The notes beneath the pieces were generated by a model. That model saw only the letters and a list, made by a program, of their open reading frames with translations. It was not told the origin of the DNA and made no database searches. A DNA stretch of 64,000 nucleotides. It comes from Pararhodobacter oceanensis. GTDB lineage: Bacteria > Pseudomonadota > Alphaproteobacteria > Rhodobacterales > Rhodobacteraceae. The stretch is taken from the NCBI RefSeq assembly GCF_003076755.1, contig NZ_QDKM01000001.1, forward strand, positions 310,001-374,000. Direction: 5' to 3'. The position numbers and the translations under genes are program-made. This document shows positions 49,540-57,985 of this stretch, one piece after another (the stretch's first letter is position 1; the number at the start of each line of letters is the position of its first letter).

Positions 49540-49596
49540 GGGGAAAACCCCCGCGATCCGCAGGCCTTTGAGCGCGGCGGATCGCGGGGATTCCCC
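49540..49596 (+). repeat. Long two-part hairpin after purL
   Basis: The outer arms GGGGAA (49540-49545) and TTCCCC (49591-49596) enclose inner arms CCCCGCGATCCGC (49549-49561) and GCGGATCGCGGGG (49577-49589) with a 15-base loop. It could act as a Rho-dependent or pausing terminator for purL; it has no T tract. The 13-bp arm is not repeated elsewhere that I noticed. Confidence 0.55.
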
Positions 49597-49634
49597 ACTT
49601 GCAGGGCGCTGTATCTCTGTGCACAACGGCGCGG

Positions 49635-50144
49635 ATGACAGCGATTCCCGAGTTCAAATCCGATTGCTCCGCCTGCGCCGCCCTTTGCTGTATGGCGCTG
49701 GCATTTGATCGGGGCGAGGACTTTGCGCTCGACAAAGCGGCGCAGACCCCCTGCCCCAATCTGGACCGTCAATTCGCTTGCACGATCCACGAGACCCTTG
49801 AGAACAAAGGCTTTGGCGGCTGTGCCCGCTACGATTGCCTCGGTGCCGGACAGCGGGTGACGCAAGAGGTATTCGCCGGGCGCAACTGGCGTGAGCAGCC
49901 CGAGTTGCTGGCCCCGATGGCCACGGCCTTCAGGATCATGCGGCAGATCCACCGCGATCTGGAGCTACTGCTGGTCGCGCGGCGCCTGCCGCTTCCCGAG
50001 GCGCTGGCGCAAGAATGCGAGGCGCTGATCACCGCCTATCACCCGCCCGCGGGCTGGACGCCAGAGCTTCTGGCGGCGTTCCAGGACAGTGATCATATGC
50101 AGCGCACCAAAGCCTTCCTGCAGGCGTTGCGCGCCTATGTTTAG
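49635..50144 (+). CDS. Cysteine-cluster protein, function unknown
   Basis: The ~169-residue protein begins with a dense Cys region: Cys11, Cys14, Cys18, Cys19, Cys40, Cys49, Cys63 and Cys68 (SDCSACAALCCMALAFDRG and CTIHETLENKGFGGCARYDC). This looks like a metal- or Fe-S-binding N-terminal module also found before pentapeptide-repeat proteins. The rest is mostly helical. The ATG at 49635 is preferred over an upstream TTG at 49599. It precedes the bolA and grx4 genes, which function in Fe-S trafficking, so an Fe-S role is plausible but unproven. Confidence 0.7.
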   Translation: MTAIPEFKSDCSACAALCCMALAFDRGEDFALDKAAQTPCPNLDRQFACTIHETLENKGFGGCARYDCLGAGQRVTQEVFAGRNWREQPELLAPMATAFRIMRQIHRDLELLLVARRLPLPEALAQECEALITAYHPPAGWTPELLAAFQDSDHMQRTKAFLQALRAYV

Positions 50145-50211
50145 CCGCCAGCCACTTGCACGCAAGCGGCGCGGGTTCTACATCTGTGTTAACTTTATAC
50201 GGAGACCCTGC

Positions 50212-50454
50212 ATGGCCATCACCCTGACTGAACTTGAAACGCTGCTGAAGGATGCGTTTCCGCAGGCAAAGGTCACAATTACTGATCTTGCCGGAGACGG
50301 AAACCACTATGCGGCGGAGGTCATAGACGAAAGCTTCCGCGGCAAGAACCGCGTGCAACAGCAACGCGCGGTCTATGCCGCCCTGAAGGGCAAAATGGAC
50401 GGCTCACAAGGCGAATTGCACGCTTTGGCGCTGACCACCGCGGCGCCCGACTAA
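50212..50454 (+). CDS. BolA-family protein
   Basis: The 80-residue protein has the BolA fold with GDGNHY, the FRGKNRVQQQRAVYAAL helix and the final ELHALALTT. Such BolA proteins pair with Grx4 to bind a 2Fe-2S cluster through the invariant C-terminal His. A GGAGA site is 7 bp before the ATG. The grx4 gene follows 223 bp downstream, matching a widespread bolA-grx4 gene neighbourhood. The protein is nearer IbaG/BolA1 in size than to E. coli BolA. Confidence 0.93.
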   Translation: MAITLTELETLLKDAFPQAKVTITDLAGDGNHYAAEVIDESFRGKNRVQQQRAVYAALKGKMDGSQGELHALALTTAAPD

Positions 50455-50677
50455 ACCGGATGCGCAAGCCATAGGCGGCGCAAGGGATCAACCCGCCTGT
50501 CTGCTAACGGATTGCGCGATCCAACCTTGTCTTGCGGCACCGCGAGGATTACCTCGCAAGTCACAAACTCCGGCAAGCCCGCTGTCAGCCCTTGCCGCCC
50601 CCCTTCCCAGACATTGGTCTGGCCCTTCGGAACCCAGGCGCACCAAGCCGGTCGCCGCTCAAACTGAAAGAGAATTC

Positions 50678-51037
50678 ATGAGCGCTGAACAGCAGATCAA
50701 AGATACCGTCGACGCAAATTCGGTCGTATTGTTCATGAAAGGCACCAAAACCATGCCGCAGTGCGGGTTTTCCAGCCGCGTGGCCGGAGTGCTGAACTTC
50801 ATGGGCGTCGAGTATATGGACGTCAATGTGCTGGCCGACGAAGCGGTGCGGCAGGGGATCAAGGATTTCTCGGACTGGCCGACGATCCCGCAGCTCTATG
50901 TCAAAGGCGAATTCGTCGGCGGCTGCGATATCATCACCGAGATGACGCTTTCGGGCGAGTTGGACCAGTTGTTCGAGACCAGCGGCGTGACCTATGACAA
51001 GGAAGCCGCCGAGAAAATCCGCGAAGCCAACGCCTGA
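50678..51037 (+). CDS. grxD: Monothiol glutaredoxin Grx4 (CGFS type)
   Basis: The 119-residue protein has the CGFS active site at Cys29 (TMPQCGFSSRVAG) and the glutathione-binding WPTIPQLYVKGEFVGGCDI. CGFS glutaredoxins carry 2Fe-2S clusters and work with BolA proteins in iron-sulfur delivery and iron sensing. The 50455-50677 gap holds only a small hairpin GCGAGG/CCTCGC (50542-50557). It is followed by a strong terminator. Confidence 0.95.
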   Translation: MSAEQQIKDTVDANSVVLFMKGTKTMPQCGFSSRVAGVLNFMGVEYMDVNVLADEAVRQGIKDFSDWPTIPQLYVKGEFVGGCDIITEMTLSGELDQLFETSGVTYDKEAAEKIREANA

Positions 51038-51060
51038 GCGCGGGTTCGCGAGATGACAAA

Positions 51061-51082
51061 GGCCGCCTTCGGGCGGCCTTTT
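51061..51082 (+). terminator. Intrinsic terminator of grxD
   Basis: GGCCGCC-TTCG-GGCGGCC followed by TTTT (51079-51082), with AAA before the stem. This is a clear Rho-independent terminator located 23 bp after the grxD stop. Confidence 0.85.
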
Positions 51083-51156
51083 GCGTTTGGTGATACACCC
51101 CTCAATCGCGAATGCTCAAAAGCCAGTACTCGCCTTCTGTGCAGAGCGTAAAGGGT

Positions 51157-51279
51157 CGCGCCCGACCCTGGGTGGGCGCAGACATGTTGTAAACAGCGCG
51201 GTGCCCTCAAAAGCATCGATACCGGTTGCGCGGCGAATGGCATCGCCAATGCGCCCTCCCGGGGGGAGGGTCGGGCGCG
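51157..51279. repeat. Structured intergenic repeat, copy A
   Basis: The element starts with a 23-bp arm at 51157-51179 (CGCGCCCGACCC then TGGGTGGGCGC) and contains CATCGCCAATGCGCCCTCCC (51241-51260). It ends with GGGTCGGGCGCG (51268-51279), the reverse complement of the first 12 bp. The layout and 61-bp spacing match copy B at 58937-59143. The inner CCCTCCC/GGGAGGG can also pair. Confidence 0.65.
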
Positions 51280-51299
51280 GCCCGTGGTTCCCACGGGCC
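51279..51299 (-). terminator. Hairpin after zapA
   Basis: GGCCCGTGG-TTC-CCACGGGCC is a perfect 9-bp hairpin 19 bp after the zapA stop on the minus strand. There is no T tract, so termination strength is uncertain. Confidence 0.5.
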
Positions 51300-51317
51300 T
51301 AACGGATTAGCGACGCC

Positions 51318-51698
51318 TCAGCCGTGCTCTTCCAACTGATCCGCCAGCGATTCCGCCCGTGCGGCAAGTTCCGAGAGGCTCTCGATCGCCGCTTTCGGCA
51401 CCGCCGGCACTTCGACCCTTTCGCGCGGGCTGGACTTGAGCCGCTCGATTTCGCCCTGCGCGGCGGCCAGTTCGGTTTCCAGCGCCCGCACGCGGTCCTC
51501 GGCACCGGCGGTTTTATCCGCCAGCATCAGCCCCGCCATCAACAGCATCCGCGATTCCGGCAGGCGCCCGATCTGCCCGATCAGGGTCCGCGCTTCGGTG
51601 TCGAGCATGGCGGCGGCGGCGCGCAGGTAATCCTCTTCGCCCGCCTGACAGGCGACCTCAAAGCTCTTGCCGCCGATTTCAATGGTTTCTTCGTGCAT
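51318..51698 (-). CDS. zapA: Cell division protein ZapA
   Basis: The 126-residue protein begins with the ZapA globular head (EETIEIGGKSFEVACQAGEEDYLRAAAAML in overlapping pieces) and continues into a coiled coil. ZapA bundles FtsZ filaments at the Z-ring. It is preceded 14 bp upstream by the coiled-coil protein gene and is probably transcribed from the promoter at about 52347-52319, which has two CcrM-type methylation sites just downstream. Confidence 0.9.
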   Translation of the reverse strand: MHEETIEIGGKSFEVACQAGEEDYLRAAAAMLDTEARTLIGQIGRLPESRMLLMAGLMLADKTAGAEDRVRALETELAAAQGEIERLKSSPRERVEVPAVPKAAIESLSELAARAESLADQLEEHG

Positions 51699-51712
51699 CC
51701 GTGCCCCCTGTG

Positions 51713-52246
51713 TTACTGCGCTTCGGCCGCAAGCAGCGGCTTCAATTCGGCAAGGATTTCTTCCATCTCGGCCATCTCGGCGCGGCGTTCGGCCTGCAGC
51801 GCCTCAAGTTCCGCCGAGATCGACTTGTTGATCAATGTCGCATCCGGAAACGCCTCGATCTGCGCCTCGCGCAGCCCCGAGTTTGCCGTCATCAGCTTGG
51901 CATTGGCCTTTTTGAGCCGCAGCATCTCGAGGCTTTGCAGGTCCAGCTGTTCGGTCAGCCGCGCCAGACGCCGCTCAAGCTGGGCGATGGTGGTTTCCTG
52001 CCGCTGTTTGACCTGATGCACCCGCTCGCTGAGTTGCGCATTGGCCGAGCGTTCCTTTTCCAGCGCCTCGCGCAGACTGGCAATCGTCGCCGCCTGCTCG
52101 GGGTCCGGTGCCGCCTCTGGCTTTGCACCCAAGCCGAAAACCGCACCGCGCGCGGCACCGCCCACTGCCGGGCCTTTCTCAAGCTGGTAGGCAATCCTTT
52201 CCAACGCGTCCGATAGCCGACGTTCAACCGGGGCCAGATCGCTCAT
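51713..52246 (-). CDS. Coiled-coil protein, function unknown, upstream of zapA
   Basis: The 177-residue protein is almost wholly coiled coil from about 55 to 175 (heptad-rich LREALEKERSANAQLSERV and similar), with a short N-terminal head (MSDLAPVERRLSDALERIAY). GAGGAG is found 6-8 bp before the ATG at 52246; an upstream in-frame ATG at 52342 lies in the promoter. Its pairing with zapA suggests a role at the divisome, but no named family was recognised. Confidence 0.75.
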   Translation of the reverse strand: MSDLAPVERRLSDALERIAYQLEKGPAVGGAARGAVFGLGAKPEAAPDPEQAATIASLREALEKERSANAQLSERVHQVKQRQETTIAQLERRLARLTEQLDLQSLEMLRLKKANAKLMTANSGLREAQIEAFPDATLINKSISAELEALQAERRAEMAEMEEILAELKPLLAAEAQ

Positions 52247-52280
52247 GCTTCTCTCCTCAAACGTGGCCCTGTCCCTGCCC

Positions 52281-52347
52281 CGAATCACTGATTCGCGCAA
52301 AGATGGCCATTTTTGGTAAGAATAGGGCGAAAACCCCAGCATTCCAA
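52281..52347 (-). promoter_or_regulatory. Promoter of the coiled-coil-zapA operon with paired GANTC sites
   Basis: On the minus strand TTGGAA (52347-52342) and TATTCT (52324-52319) are 17 bp apart; the start would be near 52312. Downstream, CGAATCA-C-TGATTCG (52281-52295) is a perfect 7-bp inverted repeat that contains two GANTC sites, the target of the cell-cycle methylase CcrM. The two sites could make expression depend on replication stage. Confidence 0.5.
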
Positions 52348-52368
52348 CCGATCACACCCGTGCCGCGC

Positions 52369-52396
52369 TTGAACTCGCATCATAGCCTGATATGAC
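52369..52396 (+). promoter_or_regulatory. tkt promoter
   Basis: TTGAAC (52369-52374) and TATGAC (52391-52396) are separated by 16 bp, with an expected start near 52403 and a ~28-nt leader to the ATG at 52431, which has GAAGGA 8 bp upstream. The -35 and -10 each have four matches to consensus. Confidence 0.45.
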
Positions 52397-52430
52397 CGCG
52401 CTAACCCAGCATCTATGAAGGACCGCAGCC

Positions 52431-54443
52431 ATGGATATCGCTTCTCTTCAAGCCCAGCACCCCGAACACTGGCGCCTTGCCTGCGCAATCCGCGTTTTGG
52501 CGCTCGACGCCGTTGCCGCCGCCAACTCGGGCCACTCGGGCATGCCGATGGGCATGGCCGATGTCGCCACGGTGCTGTTTCAAAATCACCTGAAATTCGA
52601 CGCCGCCGCCCCCGATTGGGAAGACCGCGACCGGTTCATTCTGTCGGCGGGTCACGGCTCGATGCTGATCTATGCGCTGCTGCATCTGACCGGCTATGAG
52701 GATATGACCCTCGAGCAGATCAAGAACTTCCGCCAGTGGGGCGCGATCACCGCCGGTCATCCGGAATACGGCCATGCCAAAGGTCTCGAGACCACCACCG
52801 GCCCCTTGGGTCAGGGGATCGCCAATGCGGTCGGTTTCGCCATGGCCGAAGAGCATCTGCGGGCGCGTTGGGGCGCCAAGATCCAGGATCACCACACCTA
52901 TGTGATCGCCGGGGACGGCTGCCTGATGGAGGGCGTCAGCCAAGAGGCGATCGGCATTGCCGGACGTCATCAGTTGTCGAAACTGATCGTGCTTTGGGAT
53001 GACAATGGCATCACCATTGACGGCAAGGTCGAGCTCTCGGATATCACCGACCAGCGCGCGCGTTTTGCCGCTTCGGGCTGGGATGTGTTTGACTGCGACG
53101 GCCATGATCCGGCGGATATCGACCGCGCGATCACTGCCGCCAAGGCCAGCAAGCGTCCGGCGATGATCGCCTGTAAAACCCATATCGCCTTGGGCTCTTC
53201 GGCGCAGGACACCTCCAAGGGCCACGGCGCGCTGACCGATGCGCAATTGATCGCCGACACCCGCGCGGTTTACGGCTGGGAGCATGGGCCCTTCGTGATC
53301 CCCGCCGATATCAAATCCGCCTGGGAAGCCATCGGCAGCCGCGGTGCAGAAGCCCGTGCCGCTTGGCAAGAGCGTCTCTCGGCGCTTTCGGCCACCAAAC
53401 AGGCCGAGTTCGCCCGTATCTTCGCCCGCGATCTGCCCGCCCGCCTGCCCGCCGCGATCCGCAAGGTCAAAAAGACCGCCGTCGATGCGCCCAAGAAAAT
53501 GGCCAGCCGCGCGGCCTCGGAAGTCGTGCTCAAGGCGATCAACCCGATTGTCAGCGACACCATGGGCGGCTCGGCGGATCTGACCGGCTCGAACAACACC
53601 AAGACCGATGATCTGGGCATGTTCGAGACCGACAACCGTGGCGGGCGTTATGTCTATTGGGGCATTCGCGAGCACGGCATGGCCTCGGCGATGAACGGTC
53701 TGGCGCTGCATGGCGGCATCCGCCCCTATAGCGGCACCTTCATGGCCTTCACCGATTACGCCCGCCCCGCGATGCGCCTGAGCGCGCTGATGGGTGTGCC
53801 GGTGGTCTATGTGATGACCCACGACTCGATTGGTCTGGGCGAAGACGGACCGACCCACCAGCCGGTCGAACATCTGGCGATCTCGCGCGCGACGCCGAAC
53901 ACGCTGGTTTTCCGCCCCGCCGATCTGGTCGAAACCGCCGAGGTCTGGGAGCTGGCGCTGCAGCAGAAAACCACGCCGTCGGTGATCTCGCTCAGCCGTC
54001 AGGGTCTGGCGCCGGTGCGCGGCACCCATACCTCGAAGAACCTCTCGGCGCAGGGCGGCTATGTGCTGGCCGATGCCGAGGGCAAGCGTCGGGTGATCCT
54101 GATTGCTACCGGTTCCGAGGTGGAGATCGCGCTCAAAGCCCGCGAGTTGCTGCAGGCCGAGGGCATTGGCACCCGCGTGGTTTCGCTGCCCTCGATGGAG
54201 TTGTTCAACGCCCAGCCCGAGAGCTACCGCAAGCGCGTGCTGCCCGCCGGTCCGGTACGGGTGGGCATTGAGGCCGGTGTTCGCGCCGGTGGCTGGGACC
54301 AGTATCTGCTCGGTGAGCGCGCGCGCAAATCGGCCTTCGTCGGCATGTCCAGCTTTGGCGCCTCGGCCCCTGCCGAGCGGCTCTATGAGGAATTCGGCAT
54401 CACCGCCGAGAACGTGGTTGAGCAAGCCAAAACCCTGCTCTGA
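52431..54443 (+). CDS. tkt: Transketolase
   Basis: The 670-residue ThDP enzyme has the motifs [67 protein letters not shown] and [16 protein letters not shown] in order. It moves two-carbon units in the pentose phosphate pathway and, in autotrophic relatives, in the Calvin cycle. Length is normal. It is single and followed by a terminator. Confidence 0.97.
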   Translation: MDIASLQAQHPEHWRLACAIRVLALDAVAAANSGHSGMPMGMADVATVLFQNHLKFDAAAPDWEDRDRFILSAGHGSMLIYALLHLTGYEDMTLEQIKNFRQWGAITAGHPEYGHAKGLETTTGPLGQGIANAVGFAMAEEHLRARWGAKIQDHHTYVIAGDGCLMEGVSQEAIGIAGRHQLSKLIVLWDDNGITIDGKVELSDITDQRARFAASGWDVFDCDGHDPADIDRAITAAKASKRPAMIACKTHIALGSSAQDTSKGHGALTDAQLIADTRAVYGWEHGPFVIPADIKSAWEAIGSRGAEARAAWQERLSALSATKQAEFARIFARDLPARLPAAIRKVKKTAVDAPKKMASRAASEVVLKAINPIVSDTMGGSADLTGSNNTKTDDLGMFETDNRGGRYVYWGIREHGMASAMNGLALHGGIRPYSGTFMAFTDYARPAMRLSALMGVPVVYVMTHDSIGLGEDGPTHQPVEHLAISRATPNTLVFRPADLVETAEVWELALQQKTTPSVISLSRQGLAPVRGTHTSKNLSAQGGYVLADAEGKRRVILIATGSEVEIALKARELLQAEGIGTRVVSLPSMELFNAQPESYRKRVLPAGPVRVGIEAGVRAGGWDQYLLGERARKSAFVGMSSFGASAPAERLYEEFGITAENVVEQAKTLL

Positions 54444-54463
54444 TCACCGCCCCCAAAACAGCA

Positions 54464-54491
54464 AACGCCGCCCCTCATCGGGCGGCGTTTT
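54464..54491 (+). terminator. Intrinsic terminator of tkt
   Basis: AACGCCGCCC-CTCATC-GGGCGGCGTT with a run of T at 54488-54491 lies 20 bp after the tkt stop. It is a clear Rho-independent terminator. Confidence 0.85.
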
Positions 54492-54649
54492 GCATTGGGC
54501 AGGTTGGGTTGAATTGCAGCCATCAACCGGCGCGACAGCATTTGCGCCGCACTGTCTGCCGCACCGAATCCGGCAAATGCTCACGGAGCCACGCATTGAG
54601 CGCTGGCCTTCCCTGCCCATCTTTGTGCCTTAAATATCTTCCGGGGGTC

Positions 54650-54672
54650 CAAGGGGGTGGAAAACCCCCTTG
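54650..54672. repeat. Hairpin element between tkt and the PopZ-like gene
   Basis: CAAGGGGGT-GGAAA-ACCCCCTTG (54650-54672) follows TTAAATATCTTCCGGGGGTC. The combination of a TTAAATATC core with a G-run/C-run hairpin resembles a dispersed intergenic element that I associate with Rhodobacteraceae genomes. It lies 28 bp beyond the PopZ-like gene end on the minus strand and may serve as its terminator. Confidence 0.45.
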
Positions 54673-54699
54673 CTTTCGCCCGATCAACCGGCGCAGGGC

Positions 54700-55770
54700 T
54701 TAGAGAAAATCGCGGCCCTCCAGGGCCTTGGCGATCTCGGCGCGCACCAGTTTGCGAATTTGCTGGGTGACGCGTTCGCCCAATTGCCCGTGCAATTCCT
54801 CGCGCACGATCTGTGCCACGACAACGCGCAGGGTGTCTTCGTCGATGATCGTGTCTCCGGGGTCATCCACAAAGGTATCGTCATCCGCGGCGGAGAATTC
54901 AGACTCTGCAGTCGAGGCTTGCGCCCCTGCAGTTGCGGTTGGGTCGGCGGCGGTTGCGTCGGTCTCCATCGGGGCTTCGGGCGCGACTTCGGGCTCAGAC
55001 GGGTGGTCTAGTTCCGGCGCATTCTCGGGCCCGCGCGCCTGCGGAGCGGCAGCCTCGGCGCTGTGATGGGTGAAACTTGCCGCTGCCCCGTCTGTCGTGG
55101 TGCTGGCGTCACCAGTGGGCGCGTCTTCAGGTGCTTTTTGAGGTGCGGGGGTTTGATCCTCGGCCAGAGAGATCGGCGCGTTATTGCCGCGCGCGAAGGT
55201 CAGGCGGCCATAGAGGTCGGTGACATTCGAGGGGCGCGGCGCCTCGCCGGTTTCGGTGTCCGGCTCCCATGTCTCGCCACTGGCGGAGACGGCGGCTTCC
55301 AATTCGGCAATCGTCGCTTCGAGCATGCCGAAATCGGGCACGGGGAGGCCCGAGGCGCTGTCCTCACTGGTTGTGTCAGAGACTTCCCCCGCCTCATCGG
55401 CAGCTGCGGCCCCGGCCACAAAGTCAGGCGCGGGTGCTGCGTCGCCCAATTGCAGCGCGGGTTCAGAACTAGCGGACGGCGCGCCTCTGAGCATTGCGGC
55501 GGTGAACTCGGTTGCCGGTGTCGCCGGTGTAGACTGGGCTGACGGTGCCTCGGGCGCCGCGGGGCGCACGGGGTGGTCCGGCGCTTGCGGTGCTGCCACG
55601 TCACGCGGCTCAATGCTGTCGGTATTCGCTGCCGTGGCGGCGTTGATCCGCTGCGCTTCGGTCAGGATCAGGCGACCGGTCGCGGGCGGTTCGCTGCCCT
55701 CTTGTGCGACAAGCCGACGGATCGACGTCAGCACATCTTCGATTTCTCGATTGGTCATTGCGTCCGACAT
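54700..55770 (-). CDS. PopZ/DUF2497-like acidic protein
   Basis: The 356-residue protein has a short conserved N-terminus (REIEDVLTSIRRLVAQEGS), a long, disordered Ala/Pro/Glu/Asp-rich middle (about 40-300) and a conserved helical C-terminus (LRVVVAQIVREELHGQLGER). This three-part design, with a SIRR start and helical end, is that of alphaproteobacterial PopZ, which forms the polar scaffold that anchors chromosome origins. The C-terminal sequence is only loosely PopZ-like. If correct it acts at cell poles. Confidence 0.6.
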   Translation of the reverse strand: MSDAMTNREIEDVLTSIRRLVAQEGSEPPATGRLILTEAQRINAATAANTDSIEPRDVAAPQAPDHPVRPAAPEAPSAQSTPATPATEFTAAMLRGAPSASSEPALQLGDAAPAPDFVAGAAAADEAGEVSDTTSEDSASGLPVPDFGMLEATIAELEAAVSASGETWEPDTETGEAPRPSNVTDLYGRLTFARGNNAPISLAEDQTPAPQKAPEDAPTGDASTTTDGAAASFTHHSAEAAAPQARGPENAPELDHPSEPEVAPEAPMETDATAADPTATAGAQASTAESEFSAADDDTFVDDPGDTIIDEDTLRVVVAQIVREELHGQLGERVTQQIRKLVRAEIAKALEGRDFL

Positions 55771-55845
55771 GCCCGAAGTCTCGCTCGAATTACCTGTGTT
55801 TTGCCGTCTAGGATACCCGCTGAAAGGTTACGAAACAACTCCCGA

Positions 55846-57252
55846 TCAAGGGCTCGTGGTATGGCGCCCCATAATGCGGTCAAGCCGGATGCTTTGCTCG
55901 GAGGGGGTCGCGCGCGGCGAGCCACCGCGCAGGCCGGCGCCGTAAGCCTCGACATCATAGGTCGGGATGCCCAGACGCAGCGCCTCGACGGTCATTTGCC
56001 CCATCGAATTGAGCAGCGCATAGGCGGCGACCTGCACCGTGGTCGAAGCCTGTATCCGCGCCGAACGGGCATCAAGAAGCTCTTGCTCGGCGTTGAGCAG
56101 GTCGAGCGTGGTGCGTGAACCGAGTTCCACCTCGGCGCGCACCGCATCATAGGCCGATTGCGAGGCTTCGATCTGCAGGTCACCCGCCGCCAGAGTTGCC
56201 CGCGCCACCTGCAATTGCGACCAATTCGCTGCCACCGCCTGTTGCACAGTGGCCACCATCTGATGGAGCGCGGCGCGCTGCGCCTCGCCGCGGGCCACCG
56301 CCTGCCGCTCGGCCGAATTAAGCCGCCCGCCGTTATAGATCGGCACCGCATAGCGCATATTCGCCGACAGGCTGTCGGTGTCAGAGGAGCTGCCAATGAT
56401 CGTGGATTGCGCCGTCAGCCCGCCGGTCACCGTGCCCATACGCTGGGTTCCGGCAATCTCGGTGGCGAGATCCGCGGCGGTCACCTGATGCTGAGCCTGA
56501 GTGATCGCGGGGTGAAAGCGCCGCGCGATATCCTGTGCCGCCGCCAATGAGGACGGCAGGGTCGGCAGGCGCGGCGGTTGCCGCAGGCTGCCCGGATAGC
56601 GCCCGACGACAAGGTTGAACTGCTCGCGCGCGACTGCAACATTGCCCTGTGCCGCCGCCAGTCCCGAGCGCGCCGCGGCCAGACGGGCCTGCGCAATCGC
56701 CACATCGGTGCGGGTCGAATCGCCCAGCTCGAACCGCTCGCGGGCGGCGCGCAATTGCTCTTCGATCACCGACACGCTGTTACGTTGCAACTCGACGGTC
56801 TGCATCTCGGAAAACAGCGACATATAGGCCTGCGCCGCGTCAAACAGCACGTTTTGCTCGACCGCGACCAGACCGGCACGGGCCGAGAGCACCTGCTCGC
56901 GGGTGGCCTCGACTGCCATCCGGCTCCGGCCGAAATCAAACAGGGTTGCGCTGACGGAAAGCGCGAAATTCATCGAATAGGTGGTGGAATAGCCGGTCGA
57001 AGTGCCCCGGTTCGCCATCGCCGTAGAGACGAATTCAACCACCGGTCCGAGCGCCGCGATCGCCTGCTGCACATCCTCATCGCTGGCCCGCAAGAGCGCG
57101 CGGTTCTGGTCCAGCAGATTGGAGTTCTGGTAGGCCGCAACCAGCGCGTCAGCCAGCGTCTCGGCCTGCGCCGAGAAAGCCGCCAGCCCCGACAGACCAA
57201 CGCCAAGAACCGCCGCGCGGGCGACTGTTCGCATCCGAATCAGAAAGCCCAT
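55846..57252 (-). CDS. tolC: TolC-family outer membrane efflux protein
   Basis: The 468-residue protein has a signal peptide (1-30, ending FSAQA) and two outer membrane efflux repeats. It contains QNSNLLDQNRALLRASDEDV and NAEQELLDARSARIQA, with long helices forming the periplasmic tunnel. It is a partner for type I secretion or multidrug efflux pumps encoded elsewhere. The upstream PCMT-family gene is a frequent neighbour in Alphaproteobacteria. Confidence 0.92.
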   Translation of the reverse strand: MGFLIRMRTVARAAVLGVGLSGLAAFSAQAETLADALVAAYQNSNLLDQNRALLRASDEDVQQAIAALGPVVEFVSTAMANRGTSTGYSTTYSMNFALSVSATLFDFGRSRMAVEATREQVLSARAGLVAVEQNVLFDAAQAYMSLFSEMQTVELQRNSVSVIEEQLRAARERFELGDSTRTDVAIAQARLAAARSGLAAAQGNVAVAREQFNLVVGRYPGSLRQPPRLPTLPSSLAAAQDIARRFHPAITQAQHQVTAADLATEIAGTQRMGTVTGGLTAQSTIIGSSSDTDSLSANMRYAVPIYNGGRLNSAERQAVARGEAQRAALHQMVATVQQAVAANWSQLQVARATLAAGDLQIEASQSAYDAVRAEVELGSRTTLDLLNAEQELLDARSARIQASTTVQVAAYALLNSMGQMTVEALRLGIPTYDVEAYGAGLRGGSPRATPSEQSIRLDRIMGRHTTSP

Positions 57253-57331
57253 ATCGTCTCCATATATCTAGTTTTGGCCAGCCAGCCCCGTGGCATGCCG
57301 AAAGCGTCTTTGGGTGCTGACGGCCAACCGC

Positions 57332-57985
57332 TCACAATGCGAATTCTCGGGTTGCCGCAAACCCGTCGAGCAGCGGCGCATTGGCGTTGAACATATCGCG
57401 CCAATGGATCGTGCCCTTGGTTTTGATACCCAGACGCACGACGCCCAGATTGCCCTCGAGGAACATGACCGCGGCGCGGCCCCCGTCCTTGAGTTGACCG
57501 GCGAGCGCCTCGGGGAAGACCTCGACACCGCCCTGCACGATGATCGCGTCATATGGGCCATGCGCGGCGGCGCCTTCATTGGCGGCCGAACGCTCGAGGA
57601 TCACATTGCTGATGCTCTCGGCGTCAAGCGCGGATTCGGCGTCATCGGCCAGCGCGGCGACGGGTTCGACCGCCACCACCGCCTCGGCCATACGGGCGAT
57701 CACAGCGCTGGAATAGCCGGTTGCTGCCGCCACATCGAGCACCATGTCGTCAAGGCGAATGTCCAGCATATCCAACATCTTGGCGAGGGTGCGCGGTTCC
57801 AGCAGCACACGTCCGCCGCCCAGTTGCAGGTTCTCGCCGACATAGGCGGCCTCGGTCAGCGAACCGGGCACGAAACGCTCACGCGGGATGGTCAACATAG
57901 CCTCGATGATCGGCAGTTTGGTGACATCCGAAGGACGCACTTGCGTGTCAACCATCATGGTGCGGCGAGCGGCGAAATCAGGCAT
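57332..57985 (-). CDS. Protein-L-isoaspartate O-methyltransferase family protein
   Basis: The 217-residue SAM-dependent methyltransferase has the PCMT start (RRTMMVDTQVRPSDVTKLPII), RERFVPGSLTEAAY and the SAM-binding VLDVAAATGYSSAVIARMA, where the usual G-x-G-x-G is altered to AAATG. It is the shorter alphaproteobacterial PCMT relative encoded before tolC, and its repair activity is not proven. ATG 57985 is preferred over an upstream extension. Confidence 0.82.
   Translation of the reverse strand: MPDFAARRTMMVDTQVRPSDVTKLPIIEAMLTIPRERFVPGSLTEAAYVGENLQLGGGRVLLEPRTLAKMLDMLDIRLDDMVLDVAAATGYSSAVIARMAEAVVAVEPVAALADDAESALDAESISNVILERSAANEGAAAHGPYDAIIVQGGVEVFPEALAGQLKDGGRAAVMFLEGNLGVVRLGIKTKGTIHWRDMFNANAPLLDGFAATREFAL

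Noticed and set aside
52413-54425. 670-codon minus-strand ORF opposite tkt
   Set aside because: Antisense shadow of tkt with the same GC-driven open frame.
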